The notes beneath the pieces were generated by a model. That model had not been told where the DNA came from and made no database searches. It saw nothing but the letters and a program-made list of their open reading frames with translations. The position numbers were made by a program, and so were the translations under genes. From Pseudomonas alkylphenolica (GTDB lineage: Bacteria; Pseudomonadota; Gammaproteobacteria; Pseudomonadales; Pseudomonadaceae), in the NCBI RefSeq assembly GCF_000746525.1, contig NZ_CP009048.1:5345501-5409500 (forward strand): a DNA stretch of 64,000 nt. The letters run 5' to 3'. Within the stretch, counting starts at the first letter, position 1, and each line of letters begins with the position of its first letter. This document shows, piece after piece, positions 1 through 8,628 of the stretch.

Positions 1-735
1 CAAGACAACGCCCTGAGCGATCTGGACGTGATCCTGATGCGCAAGGATCCGCCGTTCGACATGGAATTCGTTTACAGCACCTACCTGTTGGAACAGGCCG
101 AAGCCGCTGGCGTGCTGGTGGTAAACCGCCCGCAGAGCCTGCGCGACTGCAACGAAAAACTGTTCGCCACCCTCTTCCCGCAGTGCACGCCGCCGACCCT
201 GGTCAGCCGTCGCCCGGACATCATTCGCGAATTCGCCGCCGAACATGGCGACGTGATCCTCAAGCCGCTGGATGGCATGGGCGGCACCGGGATCTTCCGC
301 CATCGCGCGGGCGACCCGAACCTCTCGGTAATTCTCGAGACCCTGACCCTGCATGGCGCCTCGCAGATCATGGTCCAGGCCTACCTGCCGGCGATCGTCG
401 ATGGCGACAAGCGTATCCTGATGATCGACGGCGAACCGGTGCCTTACTGCCTGGCACGCATTCCGGCCAGCGGCGAAACCCGTGGCAACCTGGCCGCTGG
501 CGGCCGTGGCGAAGCCCGCCCGCTGACTGACCGCGATCGCTGGATCGCCGAACAGGTCGGCCCGACCCTGCGCGAGAAAGGCCTGTTGTTCGTAGGCCTG
601 GACGTCATTGGTGAGCACCTGACTGAAATCAACGTCACCAGCCCGACCTGCATCCGCGAAATCGACAACGCCTTTGGCACCCGCATTGGTGTGCAGTTGA
701 TGGATGCCATTGATCGCAAGCTCAAAGCGCGCTGA
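1..735 (+). CDS. gshB: glutathione synthetase, C-terminal part (5' truncated by window edge)
   Basis: The reading frame is open from the first base, so the gene starts outside the window and only its last 244 residues are seen (the E. coli enzyme is about 316 residues). The enzyme joins gamma-glutamylcysteine and glycine using ATP to make glutathione in the cytoplasm. The ATP-grasp fold is recognised by the glycine-rich loop DGMGGTGIFRH near fragment residue 91 and by the C-terminal substrate loop INVTSPTCIREI. It is followed after about 110 bp by tonB on the same strand, a usual Pseudomonas arrangement. Identification is secure; the N-terminus cannot be judged. Confidence 0.96.
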   Translation, partial: QDNALSDLDVILMRKDPPFDMEFVYSTYLLEQAEAAGVLVVNRPQSLRDCNEKLFATLFPQCTPPTLVSRRPDIIREFAAEHGDVILKPLDGMGGTGIFRHRAGDPNLSVILETLTLHGASQIMVQAYLPAIVDGDKRILMIDGEPVPYCLARIPASGETRGNLAAGGRGEARPLTDRDRWIAEQVGPTLREKGLLFVGLDVIGEHLTEINVTSPTCIREIDNAFGTRIGVQLMDAIDRKLKAR

Positions 736-844
736 CCGCCGACGCGGAGCAACCGCGCAGAGTGGGGTATCATGCCGGTCGTTTTTTTGACCTGTGCACC
801 CGTTCTGCCGGTTTTCCCCCGGCCGCGCGGCTGCTGGATACCTG

Positions 845-1750
845 ATGACGCTGCCTGCTGACATCCCCGCCGACTTCACTCCGCCCCGCGTTCGCCCGGC
901 GGATCGGCTCGGCTTTACCTTGTTCCTGGCAGCCCTGGTGCACTTGGCGCTGATCCTCGGCGTGGGTTTTTCCATTGCCAAGCCGGAAGAAATCCGCCGC
1001 ACCATGGAAATCACCCTGGCGACCTTCAAGAGCGAGAAAGCCCCGCAGAAGGCTGACTTCCTGGCCCAGGATAACCAGCAGGGCAGCGGCACCCTGGACA
1101 AGAAAGCGGTGCCGAAAACCACCGAAGTCGCACCGTTCCAGGACAGCAAGATCAACAAGGTGACACCGCCCCCCGCGGCCAAGCCCGAAGTGCAGCCGCA
1201 ACCGGCGCCGCCCAAAGCCGTAGTCGCCACCCAGGCGCCAAAGCCGCAAAAGGTCGAAACCCGGCCCAAAGAAGCCAAGCCGCAGCCCAAACCCAAGGCT
1301 GCAACCCCGGATTTTGACAGCTCGCAGCTGTCCAGCCAGATCGCCAGCCTCGAAGCCGAGCTCTCCAACGAGCAACAGCTGTACGCCAAGCGCCCGCGTA
1401 TCCATCGCCTGAATGCCGCCTCGACCATGCGCGACAAGGGCGCCTGGTACAAGGATGAATGGCGCAAGAAAGTCGAGCGCATCGGCAACCTTAATTACCC
1501 TGACGAAGCCCGTCGCCAGCAGATCTACGGTAGCCTGCGACTAATGGTCTCGATCAACCACGACGGCTCGCTTTATGAAGTGCTGGTGCTGGAGTCTTCC
1601 GGGCAACCGCTGCTCGACCAGGCCGCCCAGCGCATTGTTCGCCTGGCGGCGCCATTTGCACCGTTTACCGGCGATCTGGCCGACATCGACCGGCTGGAGA
1701 TCATTCGTACCTGGCGCTTCGCCCGCGGCGACCGTCTGTCCAGCAATTAA
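845..1750 (+). CDS. tonB: energy transducer TonB family protein
   Basis: This 301-residue protein has a short cytoplasmic N-terminus, one membrane anchor (about residues 20-43), a long periplasmic linker rich in Pro, Lys and Gln (about 95-160) and a C-terminal TonB domain with the IYGSLRLMVSINHDGSLYEV core. TonB proteins pass proton-motive force from ExbB/ExbD to outer membrane receptors. No exbB or exbD is adjacent, so this is an orphan TonB, and its partner receptors cannot be inferred. I chose the ATG at 845; an in-frame GTG at 794 would add 17 residues unlike a TonB start. The linker is unusually acid/Gln-rich before the TonB fold (about 160-180). Confidence 0.88.
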   Translation: MTLPADIPADFTPPRVRPADRLGFTLFLAALVHLALILGVGFSIAKPEEIRRTMEITLATFKSEKAPQKADFLAQDNQQGSGTLDKKAVPKTTEVAPFQDSKINKVTPPPAAKPEVQPQPAPPKAVVATQAPKPQKVETRPKEAKPQPKPKAATPDFDSSQLSSQIASLEAELSNEQQLYAKRPRIHRLNAASTMRDKGAWYKDEWRKKVERIGNLNYPDEARRQQIYGSLRLMVSINHDGSLYEVLVLESSGQPLLDQAAQRIVRLAAPFAPFTGDLADIDRLEIIRTWRFARGDRLSSN

Positions 1751-1752
1751 CG

Positions 1753-1822
1753 GTGGGAGCGGGCTTGCCCCGCGATACGATGTGACTGGCAGATTGCAAT
1801 CGCGGGGCAAGCCCGCTCCCAC
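1753..1822. repeat. paired REP palindrome (REPIN, 70-bp class)
   Basis: A 24-bp unit beginning GTGGGAGCGGGC and ending CCCCGCGAT is followed after exactly 22 nt by its reverse complement. The whole can fold into one long hairpin. A further degenerate half unit (GCCCGCTCCCAC) follows at about 1828-1839. It lies between the codirectional tonB and algH. This is the 70-bp class also found at 25638, 52475, 57836 and 60697. Confidence 0.95.
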
Positions 1823-1884
1823 AGCATGCCCGCTCCCACACTTCAGGCTTGTCAGTCTGCCGTACCGACGCCACACTAATAGCC

Positions 1885-2454
1885 ATGAAAAACCTCAGCC
1901 CGAGTTACCTCAAGCATCAGTTCCTGATTGCCATGCCGCACATGGCCGACCCGAACTTCGCGCATACCTTGACCTACATCGTCGAGCACAACGCCAATGG
2001 CGCGATGGGGCTGGTGGTCAATCGGCCCCAGGAGCTAAACCTGGCCGATATCCTCGAACAACTGCGCCCGAACGTCGAACCGCCGGCCAGTTGCATGCAC
2101 ATACCGATCTACATGGGCGGCCCGGTACAGAGCGATCGCGGCTTTGTCCTGCACACCAGTGACAAGCGTTTCCAGGCCACCGTCGAGCTGGACGGCCTGT
2201 CGCTGACCACTTCCCAGGATGTGCTGTTCGCCATCGCCGATGGTGGCGGGCCGAAACAGAGCCTGATCACCCTCGGCTATGCGGGCTGGGAAGCCGGCCA
2301 GCTGGAAGCGGAACTGGCCGACAACGCCTGGCTTAACTGCCCGTTCGACCCCGAGATCATCTTCGGCATGGCCTGCGAGCAGCGTCTGGCAGCCGCAGCG
2401 GCAAGCCTGGGCATCAACCTGAGCCTGCTGACCAGCCAGGCGGGGCACGCCTGA
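1885..2454 (+). CDS. algH: YqgE/AlgH family protein (UPF0301)
   Basis: This 189-residue cytoplasmic protein matches the YqgE/AlgH family, with the conserved start LKHQFLIAMPHM, then MGLVVNRP and the IYMGGPVQ...GFVLH block. AlgH was first linked to alginate regulation in P. aeruginosa, but its biochemical role is unknown. The ATG at 1885 gives the usual family length; an in-frame start 12 codons upstream is not supported. Its stop shares one base with the start of ruvX, so the two are probably translationally coupled, and algH-ruvX-pyrR-pyrB-pyrC' is a common gammaproteobacterial order. Confidence 0.93.
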   Translation: MKNLSPSYLKHQFLIAMPHMADPNFAHTLTYIVEHNANGAMGLVVNRPQELNLADILEQLRPNVEPPASCMHIPIYMGGPVQSDRGFVLHTSDKRFQATVELDGLSLTTSQDVLFAIADGGGPKQSLITLGYAGWEAGQLEAELADNAWLNCPFDPEIIFGMACEQRLAAAAASLGINLSLLTSQAGHA

Positions 2455-2888
2455 TGGCCGAACTGCGTCTGCTGCTGGGCTTTGACTACGGCACCAAACA
2501 AATCGGTGTCGCCGTCGGCCAGGTCATCACCGGCCAAGCCCGCGAGCTGTGTACCCTCAAGGCCCAGAACGGTGTACCGGACTGGACCCAGGTGGAAAAA
2601 CTCATCCAGGAGTGGAAGCCCGACGCCATCGTCGTTGGCCTGCCACTGAACATGGACGGCACCCCCAGCGAAATGAGTGCCCGCGCCGAGAAATTCGCCC
2701 GGCGCCTGAACGGCCGTTTCAACCTGCCCGTGCATACCCACGACGAACGCCTGACCACCTTCGAAGCCAAGGGCGAGCGCATGGCCCGCGGCGGCCAGCG
2801 TGGCAGTTACCGCGACAACCCGGTCGACGCCATTGCCGCCGCCCTGCTGCTGCAGGGCTGGCTGGAGGCCAATACCGGGCAATCCTGA
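2454..2888 (+). CDS. ruvX: Holliday junction resolvase-like protein RuvX/YqgF
   Basis: This 144-residue protein has the RNase H-like fold of the YqgF/RuvX family: LLGFDYGTKQIGVAVG with the first catalytic Asp, IVVGLPLNMDGTPSEMS in the middle, the DERLTT motif, and DAIAAALLLQGWL at the C-terminus. The family is essential in E. coli and is tied to processing of the 5' end of pre-16S rRNA; a Holliday junction role was proposed from the fold. It overlaps the algH stop by one base (TGATG), which suggests coupled translation. Confidence 0.94.
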   Translation: MAELRLLLGFDYGTKQIGVAVGQVITGQARELCTLKAQNGVPDWTQVEKLIQEWKPDAIVVGLPLNMDGTPSEMSARAEKFARRLNGRFNLPVHTHDERLTTFEAKGERMARGGQRGSYRDNPVDAIAAALLLQGWLEANTGQS

Positions 2889-2942
2889 TCATCGGATTCA
2901 AGCCGGGCCAGCGCTGCGCCCCCGGCCTCTTGAGGAGCAAGC

Positions 2943-3461
2943 ATGAGCCTACCCAATCCCGCCGAACTGATCCGGCAGATGGCTGTCGACCTTCGTGCCC
3001 ATCTGGCCCGGCGCAACATTAGCGAGCCACGCTTCATCGGCATCCGCACCGGGGGCATCTGGGTTGCCCAGGCCCTGCTCGAAGAACTGGGCAGCGATGC
3101 CGCCCTCGGCACCCTCGACGTTTCGTTCTATCGCGATGACTTCAGCCAGAACGGCCTGCACCCACAAGTGCGCCCATCGGAGCTGCCATTCGAGATCGAA
3201 GGCCAGCATCTGATCCTGGTCGACGACGTGCTGATGAGCGGTCGCACCATCCGCGCCGCCCTCAACGAATTGTTCGACTATGGCCGTCCGGCCAGCGTGA
3301 CGCTGGTGTGTCTGCTCGACCTGGATGCCGGCGAATTGCCGATCCGCCCGAATGTGGTCGGCGCGACGCTGTCGCTGGCCGCCCATGAACGGGTAAAATT
3401 GACCGGACCCGCACCGCTCGCCCTCGAGCGCCAGGACCTCGCTTCCGCTTCCGCCCTTTAA
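2943..3461 (+). CDS. pyrR: PyrR: pyrimidine regulator / uracil phosphoribosyltransferase
   Basis: This 172-residue type I phosphoribosyltransferase carries the PRPP-binding signature [16 protein letters not shown] around residues 90-105. PyrR proteins sense UMP/PRPP to control pyr genes and can convert uracil plus PRPP to UMP. A strong Shine-Dalgarno (AGGAG) precedes the ATG. It sits 12 bp upstream of pyrB, as in other pseudomonads, so it is likely co-transcribed with pyrB-pyrC'. No anti-terminator structure like that of Bacillus is evident, so the regulatory mechanism is not shown by the sequence. Confidence 0.93.
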   Translation: MSLPNPAELIRQMAVDLRAHLARRNISEPRFIGIRTGGIWVAQALLEELGSDAALGTLDVSFYRDDFSQNGLHPQVRPSELPFEIEGQHLILVDDVLMSGRTIRAALNELFDYGRPASVTLVCLLDLDAGELPIRPNVVGATLSLAAHERVKLTGPAPLALERQDLASASAL

Positions 3462-3473
3462 GAGTCCCTCGCG

Positions 3474-4478
3474 ATGACGCCAATCGACGCCAAGCGCCCG
3501 CTGCAGCTCAATGATCAGGGCCAGCTGCGCCACTTTCTCTCGCTCGACGGTTTGCCCCGCGAACTGCTGACCGAGATCCTCGACACCGCCGACTCCTTCC
3601 TGGAAGTCGGCGCCCGGGCCGTTAAAAAGGTCCCGTTGCTGCGCGGCAAGACCGTCTGCAACGTGTTCTTCGAGAACTCCACCCGTACCCGTACCACCTT
3701 CGAACTGGCCGCCCAGCGGCTGTCGGCCGACGTCATCACCCTGAATGTGTCGACCTCCTCGACCAGCAAGGGCGAAACCCTGTTCGACACCCTGCGCAAC
3801 CTTGAAGCCATGGCCGCCGACATGTTTGTCGTGCGGCATGCCGACTCCGGCGCCGCGCACTTCATCGCCGAACACGTCTGCCCGGAAGTGGCGATCATCA
3901 ACGGTGGCGACGGCCGTCACGCCCACCCGACTCAGGGCATGCTCGACATGCTGACCATTCGTCGGCACAAAGGCGGCTTCGAGAATCTCTCGGTGGCCAT
4001 CGTCGGCGACATCCTGCACTCGCGGGTAGCGCGTTCGAACATGCTCGCGCTAAAAACCCTGGGTTGCCCGGACATCCGCGTGATCGGACCGAAAACCCTG
4101 CTGCCGATCGGTATCGAGCAGTACGGCGTGAAGGTCTACACCGACCTCGAACAGGGCCTCAAGGACGTCGACGTGGTGATCATGCTGCGCCTGCAGCGTG
4201 AGCGCATGGCCGGCGGCCTGCTGCCCAGCGAAGGCGAGTTCTACCGCCTGTTCGGCCTGACCACCGCACGCCTGGCCGGGGCCAAGCCCGATGCCATCGT
4301 CATGCACCCGGGGCCGATCAACCGCGGCGTGGAGATCGAATCGGCGGTGGCCGACGGTGCCCACTCGGTGATCCTCAACCAGGTCACCTACGGTATCGCA
4401 GTGCGCATGGCCGTACTGTCGATGGCCATGAGCGGGCAGACCGCGCAACGTCAATTCGAGCAGGAGAACGCCCAGTGA
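3474..4478 (+). CDS. pyrB: aspartate carbamoyltransferase catalytic subunit
   Basis: This 334-residue enzyme condenses carbamoyl phosphate with aspartate, the committed step of pyrimidine synthesis. The carbamoyl-phosphate motif [11 protein letters not shown] (about residues 64-74) and HPTQGMLDM identify it. The N-terminal extension is typical of the Pseudomonas (class A) enzyme, which lacks a PyrI subunit and assembles with the inactive PyrC' encoded next; the effector site is reported to lie in that extension. The stop codon overlaps the GTG start of pyrC' by 4 bp. Confidence 0.97.
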   Translation: MTPIDAKRPLQLNDQGQLRHFLSLDGLPRELLTEILDTADSFLEVGARAVKKVPLLRGKTVCNVFFENSTRTRTTFELAAQRLSADVITLNVSTSSTSKGETLFDTLRNLEAMAADMFVVRHADSGAAHFIAEHVCPEVAIINGGDGRHAHPTQGMLDMLTIRRHKGGFENLSVAIVGDILHSRVARSNMLALKTLGCPDIRVIGPKTLLPIGIEQYGVKVYTDLEQGLKDVDVVIMLRLQRERMAGGLLPSEGEFYRLFGLTTARLAGAKPDAIVMHPGPINRGVEIESAVADGAHSVILNQVTYGIAVRMAVLSMAMSGQTAQRQFEQENAQ

Positions 4479-5746
4479 CCCTCAGTATTCTCGGCGCCCG
4501 GGTCATTGATCCACAGAGCGGCCTGGACCAGACCACTGACCTGCATATCGATGCCGGCAAGATTGTCGCCATGGGCGCAGCGCCTGCCGGCTTCAGTCCG
4601 GCACGCAGCATCGATGCAACAGGCCTGATCGCCGCCCCCGGCCTGGTCGACCTCAACGTCGCCCTGCGCGAGCCGGGTTACAGCCGCAAAGGCAGCATCG
4701 CCAGCGAAACCCGCGCTGCGGCCGCTGGCGGCATCACCAGCCTGTGCTGCCCACCGCAGACCAAGCCGGTACTGGACACCTCGGCCGTCGCTGAGCTGAT
4801 CCTCGACCGCGCCCGCGAAGCCGGGCACAGCAAAGTGTTCCCGATCGGCGCCCTGAGCAAAGGCCTGGAAGGCGAACAGCTGGCAGAGCTGATCGCCCTG
4901 CGCGACGCCGGCTGCGTGGCGTTCGGCAACGGCCTGAAAGCCTTTGGCAACAACCGTACCCTGGCACGCGCCCTGGAGTACGCGGCAACCTTCGACCTGA
5001 CGGTGATCTTCCACTCCCAGGACCGCGACCTGGCCGAGGGCGGCCTCGCCCACGAAGGTGCCATGGCCAGCTTCCTCGGCCTGCCGGGCATCCCGGAAAC
5101 CGCCGAAACCGTGGCCCTGGCGCGCAACCTGCTGCTGGTCGAACAGACTGGCGTACGCGCGCACTTCAGCCAGCTGACCAGCGCCCGTGGCGCGCGCCTG
5201 ATCGCCCAGGCCCAGGAATTGGGCCTGCCGGTCACCGCCGACGTGGCGCTGTACCAGCTGATTCTCACCGACGAAGCGCTGCGCGACTTCTCCAGCCTGT
5301 ACCACGTACAGCCGCCGCTACGCACCCGCGCCGACCGCGACGGGCTGCGCGAGGCAGTGAAGTCCGGGGTGATCCAGGCGATCTCCAGCCATCACCAGCC
5401 GCACGAGCGCGATGCCAAGCTGGCTCCGTTCGGGGCCACCGAGCCGGGTATCAGCAGCGTCGAACTGCTGCTGCCACTGGCGATGACCCTGGTGGAAGAT
5501 GGCTTGCTCGACCTGCCAACTTTGTTGCAACGTTTGTCCAGCGGCCCTGCCGAGGCCCTGCGCCTGCCGGCCGGGCAACTGAAAGTCGGCGGTGCCGCCG
5601 ATCTGGTGCTGTTCGATGCCAAGGCCTCGACCGTGGCGGGTGAACAGTGGCGCTCCAAAGGCGACAACTGCCCGTTCATCGGCCACTGCCTGCCGGGTGC
5701 GGTGCGTTATACCTTGGTCGATGGGCACATCAGCCACGAAGCCTGA
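4475..5746 (+). CDS. pyrC': dihydroorotase-like subunit PyrC' (probably inactive), partner of PyrB
   Basis: This 423-residue protein has the amidohydrolase fold of dihydroorotase. The metal-binding His-x-His that should follow the first strand is replaced: the segment reads [13 protein letters not shown] where active enzymes have D-x-H-x-H. This matches the known Pseudomonas PyrC', a structural subunit of the aspartate transcarbamoylase dodecamer without dihydroorotase activity. The start is a GTG overlapping the pyrB stop (GTGA). A separate active pyrC must exist elsewhere in the genome. Confidence 0.93.
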   Translation: MTLSILGARVIDPQSGLDQTTDLHIDAGKIVAMGAAPAGFSPARSIDATGLIAAPGLVDLNVALREPGYSRKGSIASETRAAAAGGITSLCCPPQTKPVLDTSAVAELILDRAREAGHSKVFPIGALSKGLEGEQLAELIALRDAGCVAFGNGLKAFGNNRTLARALEYAATFDLTVIFHSQDRDLAEGGLAHEGAMASFLGLPGIPETAETVALARNLLLVEQTGVRAHFSQLTSARGARLIAQAQELGLPVTADVALYQLILTDEALRDFSSLYHVQPPLRTRADRDGLREAVKSGVIQAISSHHQPHERDAKLAPFGATEPGISSVELLLPLAMTLVEDGLLDLPTLLQRLSSGPAEALRLPAGQLKVGGAADLVLFDAKASTVAGEQWRSKGDNCPFIGHCLPGAVRYTLVDGHISHEA

Positions 5747-5748
5747 TC

Positions 5749-5814
5749 ATCGCGGGGCAAGCCCGCTCCCACCAGGATGGTGATAGTCCTGTGGGAGCGG
5801 GCTTGCCCCGCGAT
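5749..5814. repeat. paired REP palindrome (variable-spacer class)
   Basis: The REP unit is in the opposite order (starting ATCGCGGGGC, ending GCTCCCAC), then an 18-nt spacer, then its reverse complement. The spacer edges extend the stem (CAGG...CCTG). It begins 3 bases after the pyrC' stop, before hslV. Confidence 0.95.
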
Positions 5815-5912
5815 AAAGATTGACCACTCATCCTTCAAGGTTGAAATCCTTCCCACCACCCCCATATGAGTCTGCATCAGGCATTTTCGCCCCGCTGCGT
5901 GGAGACTCTCCC

Positions 5913-6443
5913 TTGACCACCATCGTTTCAGTTCGCCGCCACGGCAAAGTCGTCATGGGCGGCGACGGCCAGGTTTCTCTCGGCAATACCGTGATGAAAG
6001 GCAACGCCAAGAAAGTCCGCCGCCTGTACCACGGTCAGGTCATCGCCGGCTTCGCCGGTGCCACCGCCGACGCATTCACCCTGTTCGAACGTTTTGAAGG
6101 CCAGCTGGAAAAACACCAGGGCCATCTGATCCGCGCCGCCGTCGAGCTGGCCAAGGAATGGCGTACCGACCGTTCCCTGAGCCGTCTGGAAGCCATGCTG
6201 GCGGTCGCCAACAAGGATGCTTCGCTGATCATCACCGGCAACGGTGACGTGGTCGAACCCGAAGACGGCCTGATCGCCATGGGTTCCGGTGGTGCCTACG
6301 CCCAGGCCGCCGCCCGCGCCCTGCTGCAAAAGACCGACCTCTCGGCCCGTGAAATCGCCGAGACCGCCCTGAACATCGCCGGTGACATCTGTGTGTTCAC
6401 CAACCACCACCTGACTATCGAGGAGCAGGACCTGGCCGAGTAA
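5913..6443 (+). CDS. hslV: ATP-dependent protease proteolytic subunit HslV
   Basis: This 176-residue threonine peptidase forms the double-ring core of the HslVU (ClpYQ) protease. The best start is a TTG at 5913, preceded by GGAG about 8 nt upstream; it gives MTTIVSVRR, so that after Met removal Thr1 is the catalytic nucleophile as required. Longer in-frame starts would bury this Thr and are rejected. The [13 protein letters not shown] and [15 protein letters not shown] segments are typical. hslU follows after 77 bp. Confidence 0.96.
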   Translation: MTTIVSVRRHGKVVMGGDGQVSLGNTVMKGNAKKVRRLYHGQVIAGFAGATADAFTLFERFEGQLEKHQGHLIRAAVELAKEWRTDRSLSRLEAMLAVANKDASLIITGNGDVVEPEDGLIAMGSGGAYAQAAARALLQKTDLSAREIAETALNIAGDICVFTNHHLTIEEQDLAE

Positions 6444-6458
6444 TTCAGCTGTTCTGGC

Positions 6459-6483
6459 GCCCGGCCCCGGTGGCCGGGCTTTT
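6459..6483 (+). terminator. hairpin with T tract between hslV and hslU (possible attenuator)
   Basis: An 8-bp GC-only stem (GCCCGGCC / GGCCGGGC) with a CCGGT loop is followed by TTTT. It begins 15 bases after the hslV stop and ends 38 bases before hslU. This looks like a weak intrinsic terminator that could lower hslU relative to hslV; it could equally be an mRNA-stabilising hairpin. Confidence 0.6.
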
Positions 6484-6520
6484 CCACGCTGACTTATCGA
6501 GCCCAAGGACCATCACAACC

Positions 6521-7858
6521 ATGTCCATGACCCCCCGCGAGATCGTCCACGAACTCAACCGCCACATCATCGGCCAGGACGACGCCAAGCGCGCCGTCGC
6601 CATTGCCCTGCGCAACCGCTGGCGGCGTATGCAGCTCCCGGCTGAGCTGCGCGTTGAAGTCACGCCAAAGAACATCCTGATGATCGGCCCGACCGGTGTC
6701 GGCAAGACCGAAATCGCCCGGCGCCTGGCCAAACTGGCCAATGCCCCGTTCATCAAGGTCGAAGCGACCAAGTTCACCGAAGTCGGCTACGTTGGCCGTG
6801 ACGTCGAGTCGATCATTCGTGATCTGGCCGATGCCGCGATCAAGATGCTCCGCGAGCAGGAAATCGTCCGTGTCGGCCACCGTGCCGAAGACGCCGCCGA
6901 AGAGCGCATCCTTGATGCCCTGCTGCCACCGGCACGCACCGGCTTCAACGAAGACCAGGTCAACACCCAGGACTCCAACACCCGCCAGCTGTTCCGCAAG
7001 CGCCTGCGCGAAGGCCAGCTGGATGACAAGGAGATCGAGATCGAAGTGGCCGAAGCCATGGGCGTCGACATTTCCGCGCCACCGGGCATGGAAGAGATGA
7101 CCAACCAGCTGCAGAACCTGTTCGCCAACATGGGCAAGGGCAAGCGCAAGAGCCGCAAGCTCAAGGTCAAGGAAGCGCTCAAGCTGGTGCGCGATGAAGA
7201 AGCCAGCCGCCTGGTCAACGAAGACGAGCTCAAGGCCAAGGCCCTGGAAGCGGTCGAGCAGCACGGCATCGTGTTCATCGACGAAATCGACAAGGTTGCC
7301 AAGCGTGGCAACGTCGGCGGCGCCGATGTCTCGCGCGAAGGCGTACAGCGCGACCTGCTGCCGCTGATCGAAGGCTGCACGGTGAACACCAAACTGGGCA
7401 TGGTCAAGACCGACCACATCCTGTTCATCGCCTCCGGTGCCTTCCACCTGAGCAAGCCGAGCGACCTGGTGCCTGAGCTGCAAGGCCGTCTGCCGATCCG
7501 CGTCGAACTCAAGGCCCTGAGCCCGGAAGACTTCGAGCGCATCCTCAGCGAACCGCACGCCTCGCTGACCGAGCAATACCGCGAGCTGCTGAAAACCGAA
7601 GGCCTGCATATCGAGTTCGCCGCCGAAGGTATCAAGCGCCTGGCCGAGATCGCCTGGCAGGTCAACGAGAAAACCGAGAACATCGGTGCCCGTCGCCTGC
7701 ACACCCTGCTCGAGCGCCTGCTTGAAGAGGTGTCGTTCAGTGCCGGTGACCTGGCCAGCACCCACAACGAAGCGCCGATCCGTATCGACGCCGAGTACGT
7801 CAACAGCCACCTCGGCGAATTGGCGCAGAACGAAGACCTTTCTCGTTATATTCTGTAA
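6521..7858 (+). CDS. hslU: HslU: ATPase and unfoldase of the HslVU protease
   Basis: This 445-residue AAA+ protein unfolds substrates and feeds them to HslV. Visible motifs are Walker A GPTGVGKT (about residues 56-63), the pore motif GYVGRD, Walker B IVFIDEID, and the C-terminal SRYIL tail that docks into HslV. A charged, Lys-rich insertion ([17 protein letters not shown]) marks the intermediate domain. The ATG at 6521 fits family length; an ATG two codons later is a possible alternative. Confidence 0.97.
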   Translation: MSMTPREIVHELNRHIIGQDDAKRAVAIALRNRWRRMQLPAELRVEVTPKNILMIGPTGVGKTEIARRLAKLANAPFIKVEATKFTEVGYVGRDVESIIRDLADAAIKMLREQEIVRVGHRAEDAAEERILDALLPPARTGFNEDQVNTQDSNTRQLFRKRLREGQLDDKEIEIEVAEAMGVDISAPPGMEEMTNQLQNLFANMGKGKRKSRKLKVKEALKLVRDEEASRLVNEDELKAKALEAVEQHGIVFIDEIDKVAKRGNVGGADVSREGVQRDLLPLIEGCTVNTKLGMVKTDHILFIASGAFHLSKPSDLVPELQGRLPIRVELKALSPEDFERILSEPHASLTEQYRELLKTEGLHIEFAAEGIKRLAEIAWQVNEKTENIGARRLHTLLERLLEEVSFSAGDLASTHNEAPIRIDAEYVNSHLGELAQNEDLSRYIL

Positions 7859-7877
7859 GCCTCACTCTCTTACAGGC

Positions 7878-7895
7878 AGGGCCGCTTGCGGCCCT
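7878..7895 (+). promoter_or_regulatory. perfect 8-bp hairpin immediately upstream of the DUF971 gene
   Basis: AGGGCCGC and GCGGCCCT form a perfect inverted repeat with only TT between, ending 7 nt before the ATG at 7903. The only purine-rich sequence near the start lies in or beside this stem, so the hairpin may mask the ribosome-binding site. There is no T tract, which argues against a terminator. Confidence 0.5.
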
Positions 7896-7902
7896 GAACC
7901 AC

Positions 7903-8280
7903 ATGGCCAGACTCCCCAGCGGCATCAACCTGCACAAAGCCTCCAAGACCCTCACCCTGACCTACGGGCCCGATGAGGTGTACCACCTGCCCGCCGAATT
8001 CCTGCGCGTGCACTCGCCTTCCGCCGAGGTCCAGGGCCACGGCAACCCGATCCTCCAGTACGGCAAGCTTGGCGTCGGCCTGAGCGGCCTGGAACCTGCC
8101 GGTCAGTACGCACTGAAGCTGACCTTCGACGACGGCCACGACAGCGGTCTGTTCACCTGGGAGTACCTGGAGCAACTATGCCTGCGCCAGCAGGAACTCT
8201 GGGACGACTATCTCGCCGAGCTGGCCAAGGCCGGAAAATCGCGCGACCCCAACGAGTCCATCGTCAAGCTGATGCTCTAG
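7903..8280 (+). CDS. DUF971 domain protein (gamma-butyrobetaine hydroxylase N-terminal-like)
   Basis: This 125-residue protein is a stand-alone version of the small domain found at the N-terminus of gamma-butyrobetaine hydroxylases. It shows the family pattern LTLTYG-DEVYHLPAEFLRVHSPSAEVQGHG and later LKLTFDDGHDSGLFTWEYL. Its role is unknown; the domain has been suggested to bind metal or to act in iron-sulfur protein handling, which I cannot verify here. It follows hslU by 44 bp and may be co-transcribed. No hydroxylase domain is present. Confidence 0.88.
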   Translation: MARLPSGINLHKASKTLTLTYGPDEVYHLPAEFLRVHSPSAEVQGHGNPILQYGKLGVGLSGLEPAGQYALKLTFDDGHDSGLFTWEYLEQLCLRQQELWDDYLAELAKAGKSRDPNESIVKLML

Positions 8281-8628
8281 TTCAAGCCTTTCAGGGTTTA
8301 GAGCGCATTTTCTAATTCTATTTGCTTGAATGCCTGCTCAGCGGCCAATGAATGGCCGTCTTGCGAAACACTCGAAAGTCGGGTAACCAATGGATCTGGC
8401 AAGTTCCCTGCATTGATTTTAAGCAGGGTCGAGCCGGTATGCAGAGGTCGCGAGCGAAAGCAGGCAGTCTTCTCCAGCAGAAAATACCCGCAGGGCTCAT
8501 CGTCGTTTGCATCCGGCCGCAGGACCGCAGTTCGTTATTACTGGTCACCCGAGCAGCAGTACCGGGCACTCGTCTGTGTAACGCGCACAGCAGGCCGGTA
8601 CTCGTCTCAGGACAACGGAGCGTCGTAG
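8281..8628 (+). promoter_or_regulatory. phaC1 upstream region
   Basis: This 348-bp gene-free stretch separates the DUF971 gene from phaC1. It holds an inverted repeat CCCTGC-N11-GCAGGG at 8406-8428, a GGCCA-ATGAA-TGGCC hairpin near 8343-8357, and two similar direct repeats ending ACTCGTCT at 8555-8575 and 8589-8607. PhaD is known to activate phaC1 and phaI in P. putida, so its operator should lie here, but I cannot assign it. A good Shine-Dalgarno (GGAG) precedes the phaC1 ATG. Confidence 0.5.

Noticed and set aside
794..844. Longer TonB start at a GTG
   Set aside because: The added residues (MHPFCRFSPGRAAAGYL) do not resemble TonB N-termini, and the ATG at 845 gives the normal short cytoplasmic segment before the membrane helix.
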